Below are positions 8,867-16,326 of a stretch of 64,000 nucleotides of DNA, piece after piece; within the stretch, counting starts at the first letter, position 1; every line of letters begins with the position of its first letter. Origin of the DNA: Bog-756 sp963713625 (lineage in GTDB: Bacteria; Actinomycetota; Acidimicrobiia; Acidimicrobiales; RAAP-2); the NCBI GenBank assembly GCA_963713625.1, contig CAVQMN010000002.1, forward strand, positions 248,001 to 312,000, written 5' to 3'. Below the pieces are notes generated by a model. That model was not told the DNA's origin and made no database searches. It saw only the letters and a list, made by a program, of their open reading frames with translations. The position numbers and the translations under genes are program-made.

Positions 8867-9892
8867 ATGAATGTTTCTCGCCGTCAACTCCTCCTCGGCG
8901 CGAGCGGCGCCGCGCTGGTCGCAGGCCTTTCCGCGTGCGGTTCCTCCGATCCGACCGCGGCCACCGGGTCGACAACGGCCACGACGAAACCCAACGAGGC
9001 CATAGCCGGAACGCTGGTCAACCGGGCCAAGATCGGCTGCTACGTCCACCAGAGCGGTGTCCAAGCCAACCCGGTGCCCCCGGCAACGCTCGATTCATTC
9101 GAAGGGACGCTCGGCAAGCGATTCGACATCATTCACTACTTCTTCGCCTGGGGCGCCCCGTTCGGTGCCGCGCTGAATGCCAACGTGCCCAATCGGAACC
9201 TGATGATCTCCTGGAACCCCACCGGGTCGGACGTCACCGAGATCCTCAAGGCCACCTACGACTCCTACATTGCCCAGTACGCCCGGGCGGCAAAGGCCTA
9301 CGGTCAGGTCGTCTACATCAGGTTCGCCGCGGAGATGAACGGCAATTGGAACAGCTACTCGGCGGCGGCACCGGGTGGTCCTCCGGCCCCGAGTTTCGTC
9401 CTGGCCTGGCATCGGGTCGTGGGGATATTCCGCGCCCTCAAGGCGGACAACGTGAAGTTCATCTGGTGCCCGACCGAGGTCGACTCTCCCAATGTCGCCG
9501 GCAACCACCTGGCCGAATACTGGCCCGGGTCGAAGTATGTCGACATCCTCGGATTCGATGCCTACAACTGGTCCGTCGGCGGCGTCACCGAGGGCGGCGG
9601 CGGGTGGCGGACCTTCGACGAAATGTGTGCCACCGGGTACCCGAGCGTGGCCGCCCTCGATCCGAAACTGCCCATCTGGCTGTGCGAAACCGGCTGTACG
9701 GAGTCGGTGCCCGGTGATCCGCCCGGAGTGACGAAGGGCGGTTGGCTCAACGACATGTTCCTGTCCGTGGCCTACCCGCGGCTCGCTGCGGTCATCTACT
9801 TCTCCAGTGACGACCCCAGCCTCGAGCGGGACTGGCGCATCGACACATCGAGCGAGGCGGTCGCGGGCTGGAGGCGAGGGTGGCTGTCGTGA
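8867..9892 (+). CDS. Secreted GH26-like glycoside hydrolase lipoprotein
   Basis: 341 residues. The N-terminus combines a twin-arginine motif (SRRQLLLG) with a lipobox (LSAC), so the enzyme is predicted to be exported and anchored outside the membrane. The body is a TIM barrel of GH26 (beta-mannanase) type: RFAAEMNGNW carries the likely acid/base Glu (about residue 156) and LWLCETGC the likely nucleophile Glu (about 274). GH26 enzymes cut beta-mannans or related glycans. The 3' end overlaps the synthase gene by 13 bp. It may trim or release the polymer made by the neighbouring synthase, as glycosidases do in synthase-dependent systems; that role is inferred. Confidence 0.85.
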   Translation: MNVSRRQLLLGASGAALVAGLSACGSSDPTAATGSTTATTKPNEAIAGTLVNRAKIGCYVHQSGVQANPVPPATLDSFEGTLGKRFDIIHYFFAWGAPFGAALNANVPNRNLMISWNPTGSDVTEILKATYDSYIAQYARAAKAYGQVVYIRFAAEMNGNWNSYSAAAPGGPPAPSFVLAWHRVVGIFRALKADNVKFIWCPTEVDSPNVAGNHLAEYWPGSKYVDILGFDAYNWSVGGVTEGGGGWRTFDEMCATGYPSVAALDPKLPIWLCETGCTESVPGDPPGVTKGGWLNDMFLSVAYPRLAAVIYFSSDDPSLERDWRIDTSSEAVAGWRRGWLS

Positions 9893-11067
9893 CCCTGGTG
9901 ACCAAGCAGCCCGGCTCCGTCCGGAAGGACGCACCGGACGAGGAGGTCGACCTCGACGCCATGGAGGCGGCCGAGGGCCAGCAGACGCCCGAGGTGCTGC
10001 CTCCCGGACAGGTGATCGTGTTGGTGCCCGCCCACAACGAGGAGGAGGCGATCGAAGAGACCCTGGCGTCGCTCCACCGCCAGACCAGGCCGGTGGACAA
10101 GATCATCGTCGTCTGCGACAACTGCACCGACCGCACCGAGGAGATCATCGAACCGCTCGAGTGCGAGACATTCCGGTCCAAGGGCAACACCCAGAAGAAG
10201 GCCGGCGCGCTGAACCAGGCGCTCGAGCCCCTGTACGCCACGCTGGCTGACGAGGACATGGTTCTGGTGATGGATGCCGACTCCATTCTGGATGAGCGGT
10301 TCGTGGAGGAAGCGTGCAAACTCCTCGTCGCCGAACCAGAGATCGGTGCCGTGTCTGCCGCCTACATCGGAAAGAAGAAGCCCGGATTCCTGCCCATGAT
10401 GCAGCGGATCGAGTACGCCCACGAGCGCCGGCGGGTGGCCAGGCGGAAGGCCCGGGTGACCTGCCTTTCCGGTACGGCGGCGGTGTTCACCATGGGAGCG
10501 CTCCGGCACCTGCTGCGCGAACGGGGGAAGACGGTTCCCGGTCGGGCCGAAAAGCCCGAGGCGTACCTGTCGGTCTCACTGACCGAGGACTTCGAGATCA
10601 CCTTGGCCCTGAGGACGATCGGATACCGTCCGCTCTCCACCAAACAGTGCATCTCGCACACCGACGTGATGCCCACGGTGTCGATGTTGTGGAGTCAGCG
10701 CCTCCGCTGGCAGCGGGGCACGTTGGAGACGCTGCGCCTCTACGGACTGGGAAAGTTCACCTGGCGCCTCTATCTGACCCAGATCTACACCTACGCCATG
10801 TCGTTGGCCACTCCCCTCATGATTACCCTCTGGTTGATCTCACTGTTCGCCCTCCATACCGGCCTGCAGTTCAGCTGGTGGATCCTTCTTCTGCTCCCCC
10901 TGTCCGCCATCGAGCAGTTCATCGCCACCCTGCGTCTCCGTGAGTGGAAGGCATCGCTGACAGCCACGACGATCCTCACCCTGTGGATGTACGACAACCT
11001 GAAGGCGATCATCTACTGGCACGCGCTGTTCAAGTTGTTGCGGCGCACCGAATTCGAGTGGGATTAG
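9880..11067 (+). CDS. Processive family-2 membrane glycosyltransferase (polysaccharide synthase)
   Basis: 395 residues with the ordered motifs of BcsA/PgaC/hyaluronan-synthase-type GT2 enzymes: VPAHNEEEAIEETLASL, DADS (about residue 132, metal/UDP binding), TEDFE (about 235, catalytic base) and QRLRWQRG (about 273, acceptor-product channel). Three or four hydrophobic segments follow after residue 300. No PilZ domain is visible. It starts with GTG inside the preceding gene behind a GGAGGCGAGG ribosome-binding site. It should polymerise and extrude a glycan at the membrane; the sugar is unknown. Confidence 0.9.
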   Translation: MAVVTLVTKQPGSVRKDAPDEEVDLDAMEAAEGQQTPEVLPPGQVIVLVPAHNEEEAIEETLASLHRQTRPVDKIIVVCDNCTDRTEEIIEPLECETFRSKGNTQKKAGALNQALEPLYATLADEDMVLVMDADSILDERFVEEACKLLVAEPEIGAVSAAYIGKKKPGFLPMMQRIEYAHERRRVARRKARVTCLSGTAAVFTMGALRHLLRERGKTVPGRAEKPEAYLSVSLTEDFEITLALRTIGYRPLSTKQCISHTDVMPTVSMLWSQRLRWQRGTLETLRLYGLGKFTWRLYLTQIYTYAMSLATPLMITLWLISLFALHTGLQFSWWILLLLPLSAIEQFIATLRLREWKASLTATTILTLWMYDNLKAIIYWHALFKLLRRTEFEWD

Positions 11068-11075
11068 GCGGAACG

Positions 11076-11219
11076 ATGCAACACGCCGTCGCACACTTCT
11101 TCGGATCGTTCTTCACGCTCCAGGGTTTCGATAATTTCGGCTGGGTGTTGATGCGGGTGATCACCATCGGCACGTTGGTGGCCATCGCCTCCCGGCTCAT
11201 ACCTCGCAGGACGCGATAG
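11076..11219 (+). CDS. 47-residue single-span membrane protein
   Basis: ATG eight bases after the synthase stop, with AGGCGG upstream. The product is hydrophobic from about residue 8 to 40 (FFGSFFTLQGF, then WVLMRVITIGTLVAIA) and ends in a basic tail RLIPRRTR, so the C-terminus is probably cytoplasmic. Small single-span partners accompany several synthase-dependent polysaccharide machines; a subunit role is inferred from position only. Confidence 0.65.
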   Translation: MQHAVAHFFGSFFTLQGFDNFGWVLMRVITIGTLVAIASRLIPRRTR

Positions 11220-11236
11220 CGACGCGCCCGTTCCGG

Positions 11237-12229
11237 TTGTGGAGAACCCGACCGGCCACCGCGGCCGCCCGTCCCGGGACGAATGAACCGGGAATCGCAC
11301 CCCTTACGACAGAGCCCCTCTGGGCCGAAGAGTTCGCCACTCTCAGCCTGGTCACCCCGACCCAGCCCCACGGCACGTGGTACGCCACCGAGCCGTACTT
11401 GTCCGGGGGGATGGTCGGGGAGCCCGACCCCGCCTCGAAGCTGACTTGGAACGCCAACCCCAACCAGGACTTCGGCGGAGTGGTCGGCGCGATGGACCCC
11501 TTCCGGGTCGGGCCGGTGGCGGATGCCGCCGGGGTTCCGGCCACCGGGAATTCCGGCCTCACCATCTCCTGCCGTCGGTACTCGCCCGACGAGAGGGCGG
11601 CGGTGGAGGCCTACAACAAATCGATTCCCGGCCGGCGGTGGGGTGGGACCCTCATCTCGAATCACGCGGTCCGGACATTCACCTACGGCTACTTGGAGTT
11701 CCGGGCGTGCTTTCCGAGGACCGGCCATGGAATGTGGCCTGCGCTCTGGCTCTTCTCCGCCTTCGGAGCCAACGGCGACGAACGGGCGGCGGCGGAGATC
11801 GACCTGGTCGAGATCTTCGGCCCCGCCTCGGGCTCCCCGTGGTTCAGCTCACTCCATCAGCTGCAGGCGGGCGGCACGGCGGTCCCGGGTTTCAACGGCA
11901 GCGTGAACGGGTTCTACCGGGGGGACCTCGACACGACCCGGTGGCACACCTACGGCCTGGATTGGCAGGAGGACCTGCTCACCTTCTACGTCGATCGCCA
12001 GCAGGTCGCCAGGAGGGGCGGCAGGGACGCCGAGTTCTACCGGGACGTGAAGATGGCCATCCGGATGAACTACACCATGACAGAGAACGGTGCCGGTCCC
12101 GGCTCGGGGCCCGAGGACCATTCGACCCCCGATCCTCTGACCATGAGCGTGGACTACATCCGTCTGTGGCCGCGCTTCGCCGACTCGGTCCCCACCCTCG
12201 GCCCTGAGGGGTCCGAGCGCCGCCTATGA
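11237..12229 (+). CDS. GH16-like endo-beta-glycanase
   Basis: About 330 residues of concanavalin-like GH16 fold. TYGYLEFRACFPRTGHGMW is followed by EIDLVE (about residues 188-193), the canonical ExDxxE catalytic triad with nucleophile and acid/base glutamates; later HTYGLDWQEDLLTFYVD matches the family. GH16 members cleave or transglycosylate beta-1,3/1,4-glucans and galactans. A TTG start at 11237 is the most upstream option and lacks a good ribosome-binding site. No signal peptide is evident, so it may act inside or be exported unconventionally. Last glycan gene of the operon; it overlaps the methyltransferase by 4 bp. Confidence 0.85.
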   Translation: MWRTRPATAAARPGTNEPGIAPLTTEPLWAEEFATLSLVTPTQPHGTWYATEPYLSGGMVGEPDPASKLTWNANPNQDFGGVVGAMDPFRVGPVADAAGVPATGNSGLTISCRRYSPDERAAVEAYNKSIPGRRWGGTLISNHAVRTFTYGYLEFRACFPRTGHGMWPALWLFSAFGANGDERAAAEIDLVEIFGPASGSPWFSSLHQLQAGGTAVPGFNGSVNGFYRGDLDTTRWHTYGLDWQEDLLTFYVDRQQVARRGGRDAEFYRDVKMAIRMNYTMTENGAGPGSGPEDHSTPDPLTMSVDYIRLWPRFADSVPTLGPEGSERRL

Positions 12230-12861
12230 GCCACCCCGTCTTCGCCCGCATCTACGCCAGGCGGTCCGCCGCTGAGGCCCACCTCCAAGAGGCATCCCGC
12301 CGGGAGCTCCTGGACGGGCTCTCGGGCCGGGTACTCGAGGTCGGGTGCGGCAACGGCCTGAACTTCGCCTTCTACCCGCCTCCGGTCACGGAAGTGGTGG
12401 GCGTCGAACCGGAGCGGTATCTGCGCCGCCAGGCCCACCTCGCCGCCACGAAGGCGCGCCCGGCCATCCGGGTGGTCGACGGCCGGGCCGAGACGGTGTC
12501 CGAGGCGGTCACCGGTACTTTCGATGCGGTCGTGTTCTCCTTGGTGCTGTGCAGCGTCCCCGACCCGAGGGCTGCGTTGGTGGAATCCAAACGGGTACTC
12601 AACGAAGGGGCGGCCGCCCGCTTCTATGAGCATGTGCTGTCCGACGACCCGCACAGGGCGCGGGTGCAACGGTTCTTCGCTCCGCTGTGGAGCTCACTGG
12701 CCGGCGGATGCCGTCCTGACCGGGACACGCTGACCTCCATCGAGGAGGAGTTCGACATCGCCGATGCGCGTTCCTTCGATTTCTGCCCCGGCTGCCGGAT
12801 CCCCCTGGGCATCGTCGCGCCCCACATCTTGGCCCGCGGCATCTTCCGGACCGGTCGGTAG
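12226..12861 (+). CDS. Class I SAM-dependent methyltransferase
   Basis: 211 residues with motif I VLEVGCGNGLNF (about residue 36), the acidic residue after strand 2 (GVEPE) and the motif IV region FDAVVFSLVLCSVPDP. The C-terminal part (FDFCPGC, IVAPHILARG) resembles the UbiE/Methyltransf_11 type. Its ATG overlaps the GH16 stop (ATGA), so it is probably co-translated with the polysaccharide operon, although a role in glycan methylation is only a guess. Confidence 0.85.
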   Translation: MSHPVFARIYARRSAAEAHLQEASRRELLDGLSGRVLEVGCGNGLNFAFYPPPVTEVVGVEPERYLRRQAHLAATKARPAIRVVDGRAETVSEAVTGTFDAVVFSLVLCSVPDPRAALVESKRVLNEGAAARFYEHVLSDDPHRARVQRFFAPLWSSLAGGCRPDRDTLTSIEEEFDIADARSFDFCPGCRIPLGIVAPHILARGIFRTGR

Positions 12862-12908
12862 GTCGGCGCCGGGCCGCGCCGCCCGGCCCGGCACTACGCT
12901 GGGCGGGC

Positions 12909-13565
12909 GTGGACCCATCGATGACCGAGATCGTGGACGGCGACACCACCTGGCGCTTCGATGATTCGTTCCTCACCTCGAACTGGACCTGTATCTGGGG
13001 TCGCGGCTGCCTGGGGATCCTGCCCCATCCCGCAGCTGAGCTCGGCCACGGCTGTTGCTCGATCGGGGCCGAGCTGGACGGCGAAGAGGAGGCACGGCGG
13101 ATCGCCGCCGTCGCAGACACCCTGGATCCGGAGCGCTTCCAGCACCATGACGCATCTGTCGGCGGAGGGATCTTCGGTGATGTCGACCGCACCAGCACGA
13201 GGGTGGTCGACGGGGCCTGCATCTTCCTCAACCGAGCGGGGTTCGACGGTGGCGCCGGCTGCGCGCTCCACCTGGCCGCTCTCGAAGCGGGCGAGTCGCC
13301 CATCGACTTCAAGCCGTCGGTCTGCTGGCAGCTTCCGATCAAGGTGGACTGGGAGCCGGGCGGGGACGGGGCCGAGGTGGCCACCGTCCGGGGGTGGACA
13401 CGAGGCGACTGGGGCGCCGAGGGAGAATCGATGGCCTGGTGTTGCACCGAGGGGAACCGGGCCTACGTCGGCGAGCAGCCGGTCGTCGAGTCGATGGCCG
13501 AAGAGCTCGAGGAGATCACCGGGCCCGATGTCTACGCCGAGCTCCGGCGACGGCTGGGACTCTGA
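12909..13565 (+). CDS. Cysteine-rich hypothetical protein
   Basis: 218 residues. Ten or more cysteines occur, including TCIWGRGC near the start, a CC pair, GACIF, GCALHL, SVCW and WCC. The spacing suggests a metal- or Fe-S-binding protein in the manner of YkgJ/DUF3109 families, but I cannot match it to one. GTG 12909 or ATG 12921 could be the start. It stands alone between the methyltransferase and the convergent crcB pair. Confidence 0.65.
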   Translation: MDPSMTEIVDGDTTWRFDDSFLTSNWTCIWGRGCLGILPHPAAELGHGCCSIGAELDGEEEARRIAAVADTLDPERFQHHDASVGGGIFGDVDRTSTRVVDGACIFLNRAGFDGGAGCALHLAALEAGESPIDFKPSVCWQLPIKVDWEPGGDGAEVATVRGWTRGDWGAEGESMAWCCTEGNRAYVGEQPVVESMAEELEEITGPDVYAELRRRLGL

Positions 13566-13587
13566 TCCGGTGACCTCCATCCGCCGC

Positions 13588-13953
13588 TCATAGCCTGACG
13601 ACCTCCAAGCCGATGGCGGCCGCCACCATCGTGACGGCCAGCGTTCCGAAGGCACTTCCGAACGCCGCCAGGTAGAGCCGGCGCTGCAGAAGCCGGACCG
13701 ACTCGAAACTGGCGGTGCTGAACGTCGTAAAGCCCCCACAGAATCCCGTGCCGATGACAAGCTTCAGATCGGGTGGGTCGGAGTGGAACAGGATCAATCC
13801 GGTCACCAGCCCGAGGAGCAACGAACCGCTGACATTGATGGCCACGGTGGCCCAGGGGAAATCGGATCGGATCCGCGTCCGGATCACTCCGTCCAACGCG
13901 AAGCGACTGATGGCACCGACCATGCCGGCCAAGCTGACCCACAGCCCGATCAT
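13588..13953 (-). CDS. crcB: Fluoride channel subunit CrcB (second gene)
   Basis: 121 residues with four predicted membrane helices and the Fluc hallmarks: AISRFALD in helix 1, ATVAINVSGSLLLG with the conserved Asn in helix 2, and GFCGGFTTFSTASFE (the break and phenylalanine-box region) in helix 3. Fluc channels are antiparallel dimers that export fluoride. The ATG overlaps the stop of the upstream crcB (ATGA), so the two are made together, probably as a heterodimer as in other two-gene Fluc systems. A longer reading of the frame is rejected because it overlaps the first gene. Confidence 0.93.
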   Translation of the reverse strand: MIGLWVSLAGMVGAISRFALDGVIRTRIRSDFPWATVAINVSGSLLLGLVTGLILFHSDPPDLKLVIGTGFCGGFTTFSTASFESVRLLQRRLYLAAFGSAFGTLAVTMVAAAIGLEVVRL

Positions 13954-14456
13954 GACGGCACCCGTCGGATCCGGAGCCGATGGTGGCCGGCGGCGGCGGT
14001 GACGCCGACGGCGGTCAGCACCATGCCGCCGAGGAGACTCCCGACCGCATAGGCCAACGCCAGCCCGGCGTCGTGACTCCGTACCAGGAGATCGGCCTCG
14101 ACGGCCAGGGTGCTGAAGGTGGTCAGTGCACCACAAAAGCCCACTCCGACAAACAGGCGGGTCTGCTGCCGCCAACCGGTGTCCGGACCTCGCCGGGCCA
14201 GAGCCTCGAGGACGGCCCCGAGCACGAAGGCACCGGCCATGTTGACCACGAACGTCCCCATCGGCCAGCGTCCGGTGGTGGTCGGCAGGGCCGACGAGAC
14301 GCCGTACCGGGCTGCGGTCCCGAAGGCGCCACCGATGGCGACAAGGCCCACTGCGACCGGCTGGACATGGATGGGAACCGGCCGACCACCCTCGTCCAGT
14401 AACCCCGCGTCGGGGTCGAGCGGGATCTCGGGGTGAGAATCAGTGGACTCCGTCAC
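13950..14456 (-). CDS. crcB: Fluoride channel subunit CrcB (first gene)
   Basis: 168 residues: a hydrophilic N-terminal extension of about 35 residues, then four hydrophobic helices with GTAARYGV, GTFVVNMAGAFVLG and GFCGALTTFSTLAVE, the conserved Fluc segments. GTG start with GGAGG five bases upstream. It is preceded by a fluoride riboswitch, so expression is expected to rise when fluoride enters the cell. The N-terminal extension is longer than in most CrcB proteins. Confidence 0.93.
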   Translation of the reverse strand: MTESTDSHPEIPLDPDAGLLDEGGRPVPIHVQPVAVGLVAIGGAFGTAARYGVSSALPTTTGRWPMGTFVVNMAGAFVLGAVLEALARRGPDTGWRQQTRLFVGVGFCGALTTFSTLAVEADLLVRSHDAGLALAYAVGSLLGGMVLTAVGVTAAAGHHRLRIRRVPS

Positions 14457-14461
14457 TTGAA

Positions 14462-14542
14462 CCTCCGCTACGAACGTGGAGGAACCATCAGCCCGGAGGG
14501 CGGTTTAGGTGGCTGGTACCACCAAGGCGGAGTCCCATCGCC
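14462..14542 (-). promoter_or_regulatory. Fluoride (crcB) riboswitch with Shine-Dalgarno sequestering hairpin
   Basis: Reading the minus strand from 14542: GGCGATGGGACTCCGCC (P2 arms GGCG/CGCC around the 5' P1 strand), a GGTGG/CCACC insert hairpin, TAAACC, GCCC-TCC-GGGC (P3), then CTGATGGTTCCTCC (3' P1 strand). Order and conserved bases match the fluoride aptamer. The terminal CCTCC (14478-14482) can pair with the crcB Shine-Dalgarno GGAGG (14462-14466). Fluoride-stabilised P1 would compete for part of CCTCC and free the ribosome-binding site. Confidence 0.88.
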
Positions 14543-14760
14543 GGAAATCACCGTACCAGCTCCCGGTCAACTCCCACCAGGGCGACGGGCCGGGAGACCA
14601 CGCCCTCGGTGGCTCAGCGGGGGTCGTCCACCCTCGGACGGCGGGGTCGGGTCAGCCGCCTCGGAGGGCCAGGACCGTGGGTCCGATCGATGCCCCACCC
14701 ATGACATAGCTGCAGGTCAGAGGCGATTCTGGCTCAAGCCCATAATTGGGCGCTTTTGCT
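14543..14760. other. Intergenic region between crcB leader and secreted-protein gene
   Basis: It should hold the crcB promoter (minus strand) and upstream promoter elements of the plus-strand secreted-protein gene. No gene or clear core promoter was recognised. Confidence 0.4.
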
Positions 14761-14814
14761 TGTAACGAATGAGGGCCTGTCCCGTTACATAACAGGTGAA
14801 GCCGAATGGCTTCA
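14761..14814 (+). promoter_or_regulatory. Inverted repeat and leader hairpin before secreted-protein gene
   Basis: TGTAACG (14761-14767) and CGTTACA (14783-14789) form a perfect 7-bp inverted repeat with a 15-bp spacer, a possible operator. TGAAGCC-GAAT-GGCTTCA (14797-14814) is a perfect 7-bp hairpin lying about 28 bp before the ATG, inside the presumed leader. Confidence 0.5.
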
Positions 14815-14841
14815 CGGACTGAAATCCCAAGGGGGAACCGC

Positions 14842-15324
14842 ATGCGACGTCATCTACCTATTCGACTCCTCGTCTGTGCCGCGCTGGCCGGATCGGCATC
14901 CTTGGCCGCGGTGGCCATACCCGGTGGCGTCGCCACCGCTTCGCCTCTCACGGTGACTTGCACCTCACTCACGGGCTCGGCATCGACCCAAACCGTTTCC
15001 GGCTGCACGGGCACCGGGGCGATCGCGGCCGACGCCGGGACTCCCCCGGCCCACGGCAGCTCCGTCGCCTCGACGAAGACCATTACCTGGTCGAACCACA
15101 AGACCACCAAGACGACCTACACGTACAAGGCCGGCTCCGACAAGACGTGCCCGAAGGTGGCCAAGTACACGGTGACCCTCCTCGAGAATGCCACCGGCAA
15201 GGTGACTGGCGGTACGGCAACCGGTATGGTCGGTGGCGCCTTCAGCGGAACAATCTGCGTCTACAAGCTGACCGCGGCGCCGCACACCATCATGGTGAAG
15301 AACAAGGGTTCCTTCAAGGTCTGA
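14842..15324 (+). CDS. Small secreted protein of unknown function
   Basis: 160 residues. MRRHLPIRLLVC..., a hydrophobic stretch to about residue 30 and an ATAS cleavage-like site form a classical signal peptide. The mature part is Thr/Ser/Gly-rich with four Cys (TCTS, SGCTG, KTCPK, TICVY) that could make two disulfides, and it looks beta-rich. The ATG has a good AAGGGGGAA ribosome-binding site; an upstream ATG at 14806 would spoil the signal peptide. A strong terminator follows, so it is monocistronic. Confidence 0.8.
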   Translation: MRRHLPIRLLVCAALAGSASLAAVAIPGGVATASPLTVTCTSLTGSASTQTVSGCTGTGAIAADAGTPPAHGSSVASTKTITWSNHKTTKTTYTYKAGSDKTCPKVAKYTVTLLENATGKVTGGTATGMVGGAFSGTICVYKLTAAPHTIMVKNKGSFKV

Positions 15325-15353
15325 ACCCGTTCGGACATCAGCAAGCTGCGTGA

Positions 15354-15380
15354 GAAGCCCCCGGCTGAGCCGGGGGCTTC
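15354..15380 (+). terminator. Rho-independent-type terminator
   Basis: GAAGCCCCCGGC-TGA-GCCGGGGGCTTC is a perfect 12-bp stem with a 3-nt loop, 29 bp after the secreted-protein stop. Only a short T-rich tail (TTC) follows. Being symmetric, it may also serve the convergent glutamine-amidotransferase gene. Confidence 0.85.
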
Positions 15381-15449
15381 TTCGCGACTCCGGCTGCCGC
15401 CGCCCCTGACCGATTCGAATGACTCGAGACGGAATGATCCTCCCCGACT

Positions 15450-16190
15450 TCAGCCGAGCTCGATCAGGTCCCGGTCACGGTCGAGCCCGCTCACCAGACC
15501 GGCGAAGCGGGCGGCGATCCGATCGCGGACCGGGCCCAGTGCATCGAGACAGGACGCGGTCTGGCCCTCGATGACATCGGGATCGCCGCCGGCGTCACGG
15601 GCCTCGTCGCCGAAGACATCGAGGAACGCCCCGACCGCATGGCCATCGACCTCGATGTGGAACTGGAGCCCCCACGCCCATCCACCCACCCTGAAGGCCT
15701 GGTTGGCGTAGAGACCGCTGGAGGCCAGATGGGTGGCGCCGGCCGGCAGGCCAAACGTGTCGCCGTGCCAATGCAGGACGGTGAGCTGACTCGGCAGCCC
15801 CCCGACCAGGGGATCGGATCCGGCGGCCGCGGTGAGATCCACCGAACCCCAACCGATCTCCGCTCCGGCGGATCCGGTGAGTACTGCGCCGCCCGCGGCC
15901 AGGGCCAGGAGCTGCGCGCCCAGACAGATGCCCAGGGTGGGGATCCCTCCCTCGACGGCATCGGCCAACAGTTCGACCTCAGCATCCCGACTGGGAAACC
16001 CGTCGCGGCTGTTGGCGGACATCGGGCCACCCATGACCACCACGCCGTCGAACCCGGAGAGGTCAGTGGGTACGGGATCACCGGCGAACACCCGACAGGT
16101 TTCGAGGGCGACACCCGCCTGTGACAGGGCGGCTCCGATGGCGTAGCTGCCCTCTGGCTCGACGTGTTGCACAACCAGACATCTCGACAC
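15450..16190 (-). CDS. Class I glutamine-amidotransferase-like protein
   Basis: 246 residues with the nucleophile elbow GICLGAQ (Cys about 89) and the distal LQFHIE (His-x-Glu) that completes the catalytic triad. DGVVVMGGPMSANSRDGFP is the typical oxyanion/GGP region. These enzymes hydrolyse glutamine or, in stand-alone forms, related gamma-glutamyl amides. GTG 16190 is preferred because of the GAGGAGGAAG ribosome-binding site; the longer open frame upstream is low-complexity. Downstream of the sarcosine-oxidase-like gene, so a role in amine/amino-acid metabolism is plausible. Confidence 0.85.
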   Translation of the reverse strand: MSRCLVVQHVEPEGSYAIGAALSQAGVALETCRVFAGDPVPTDLSGFDGVVVMGGPMSANSRDGFPSRDAEVELLADAVEGGIPTLGICLGAQLLALAAGGAVLTGSAGAEIGWGSVDLTAAAGSDPLVGGLPSQLTVLHWHGDTFGLPAGATHLASSGLYANQAFRVGGWAWGLQFHIEVDGHAVGAFLDVFGDEARDAGGDPDVIEGQTASCLDALGPVRDRIAARFAGLVSGLDRDRDLIELG

Positions 16191-16326
16191 GACTTCCTCC
16201 TCGGCGAGCGGGCACTGCGCCATCTCGGCCAGGTCGGCTCCGGAACGGGGACACGATACCTTTGGCCTGGCCGCACCGGACCGGACCGGACGAAACGGCT
16301 CGGTCGAAGCGATCTGTCGGAGTGGC

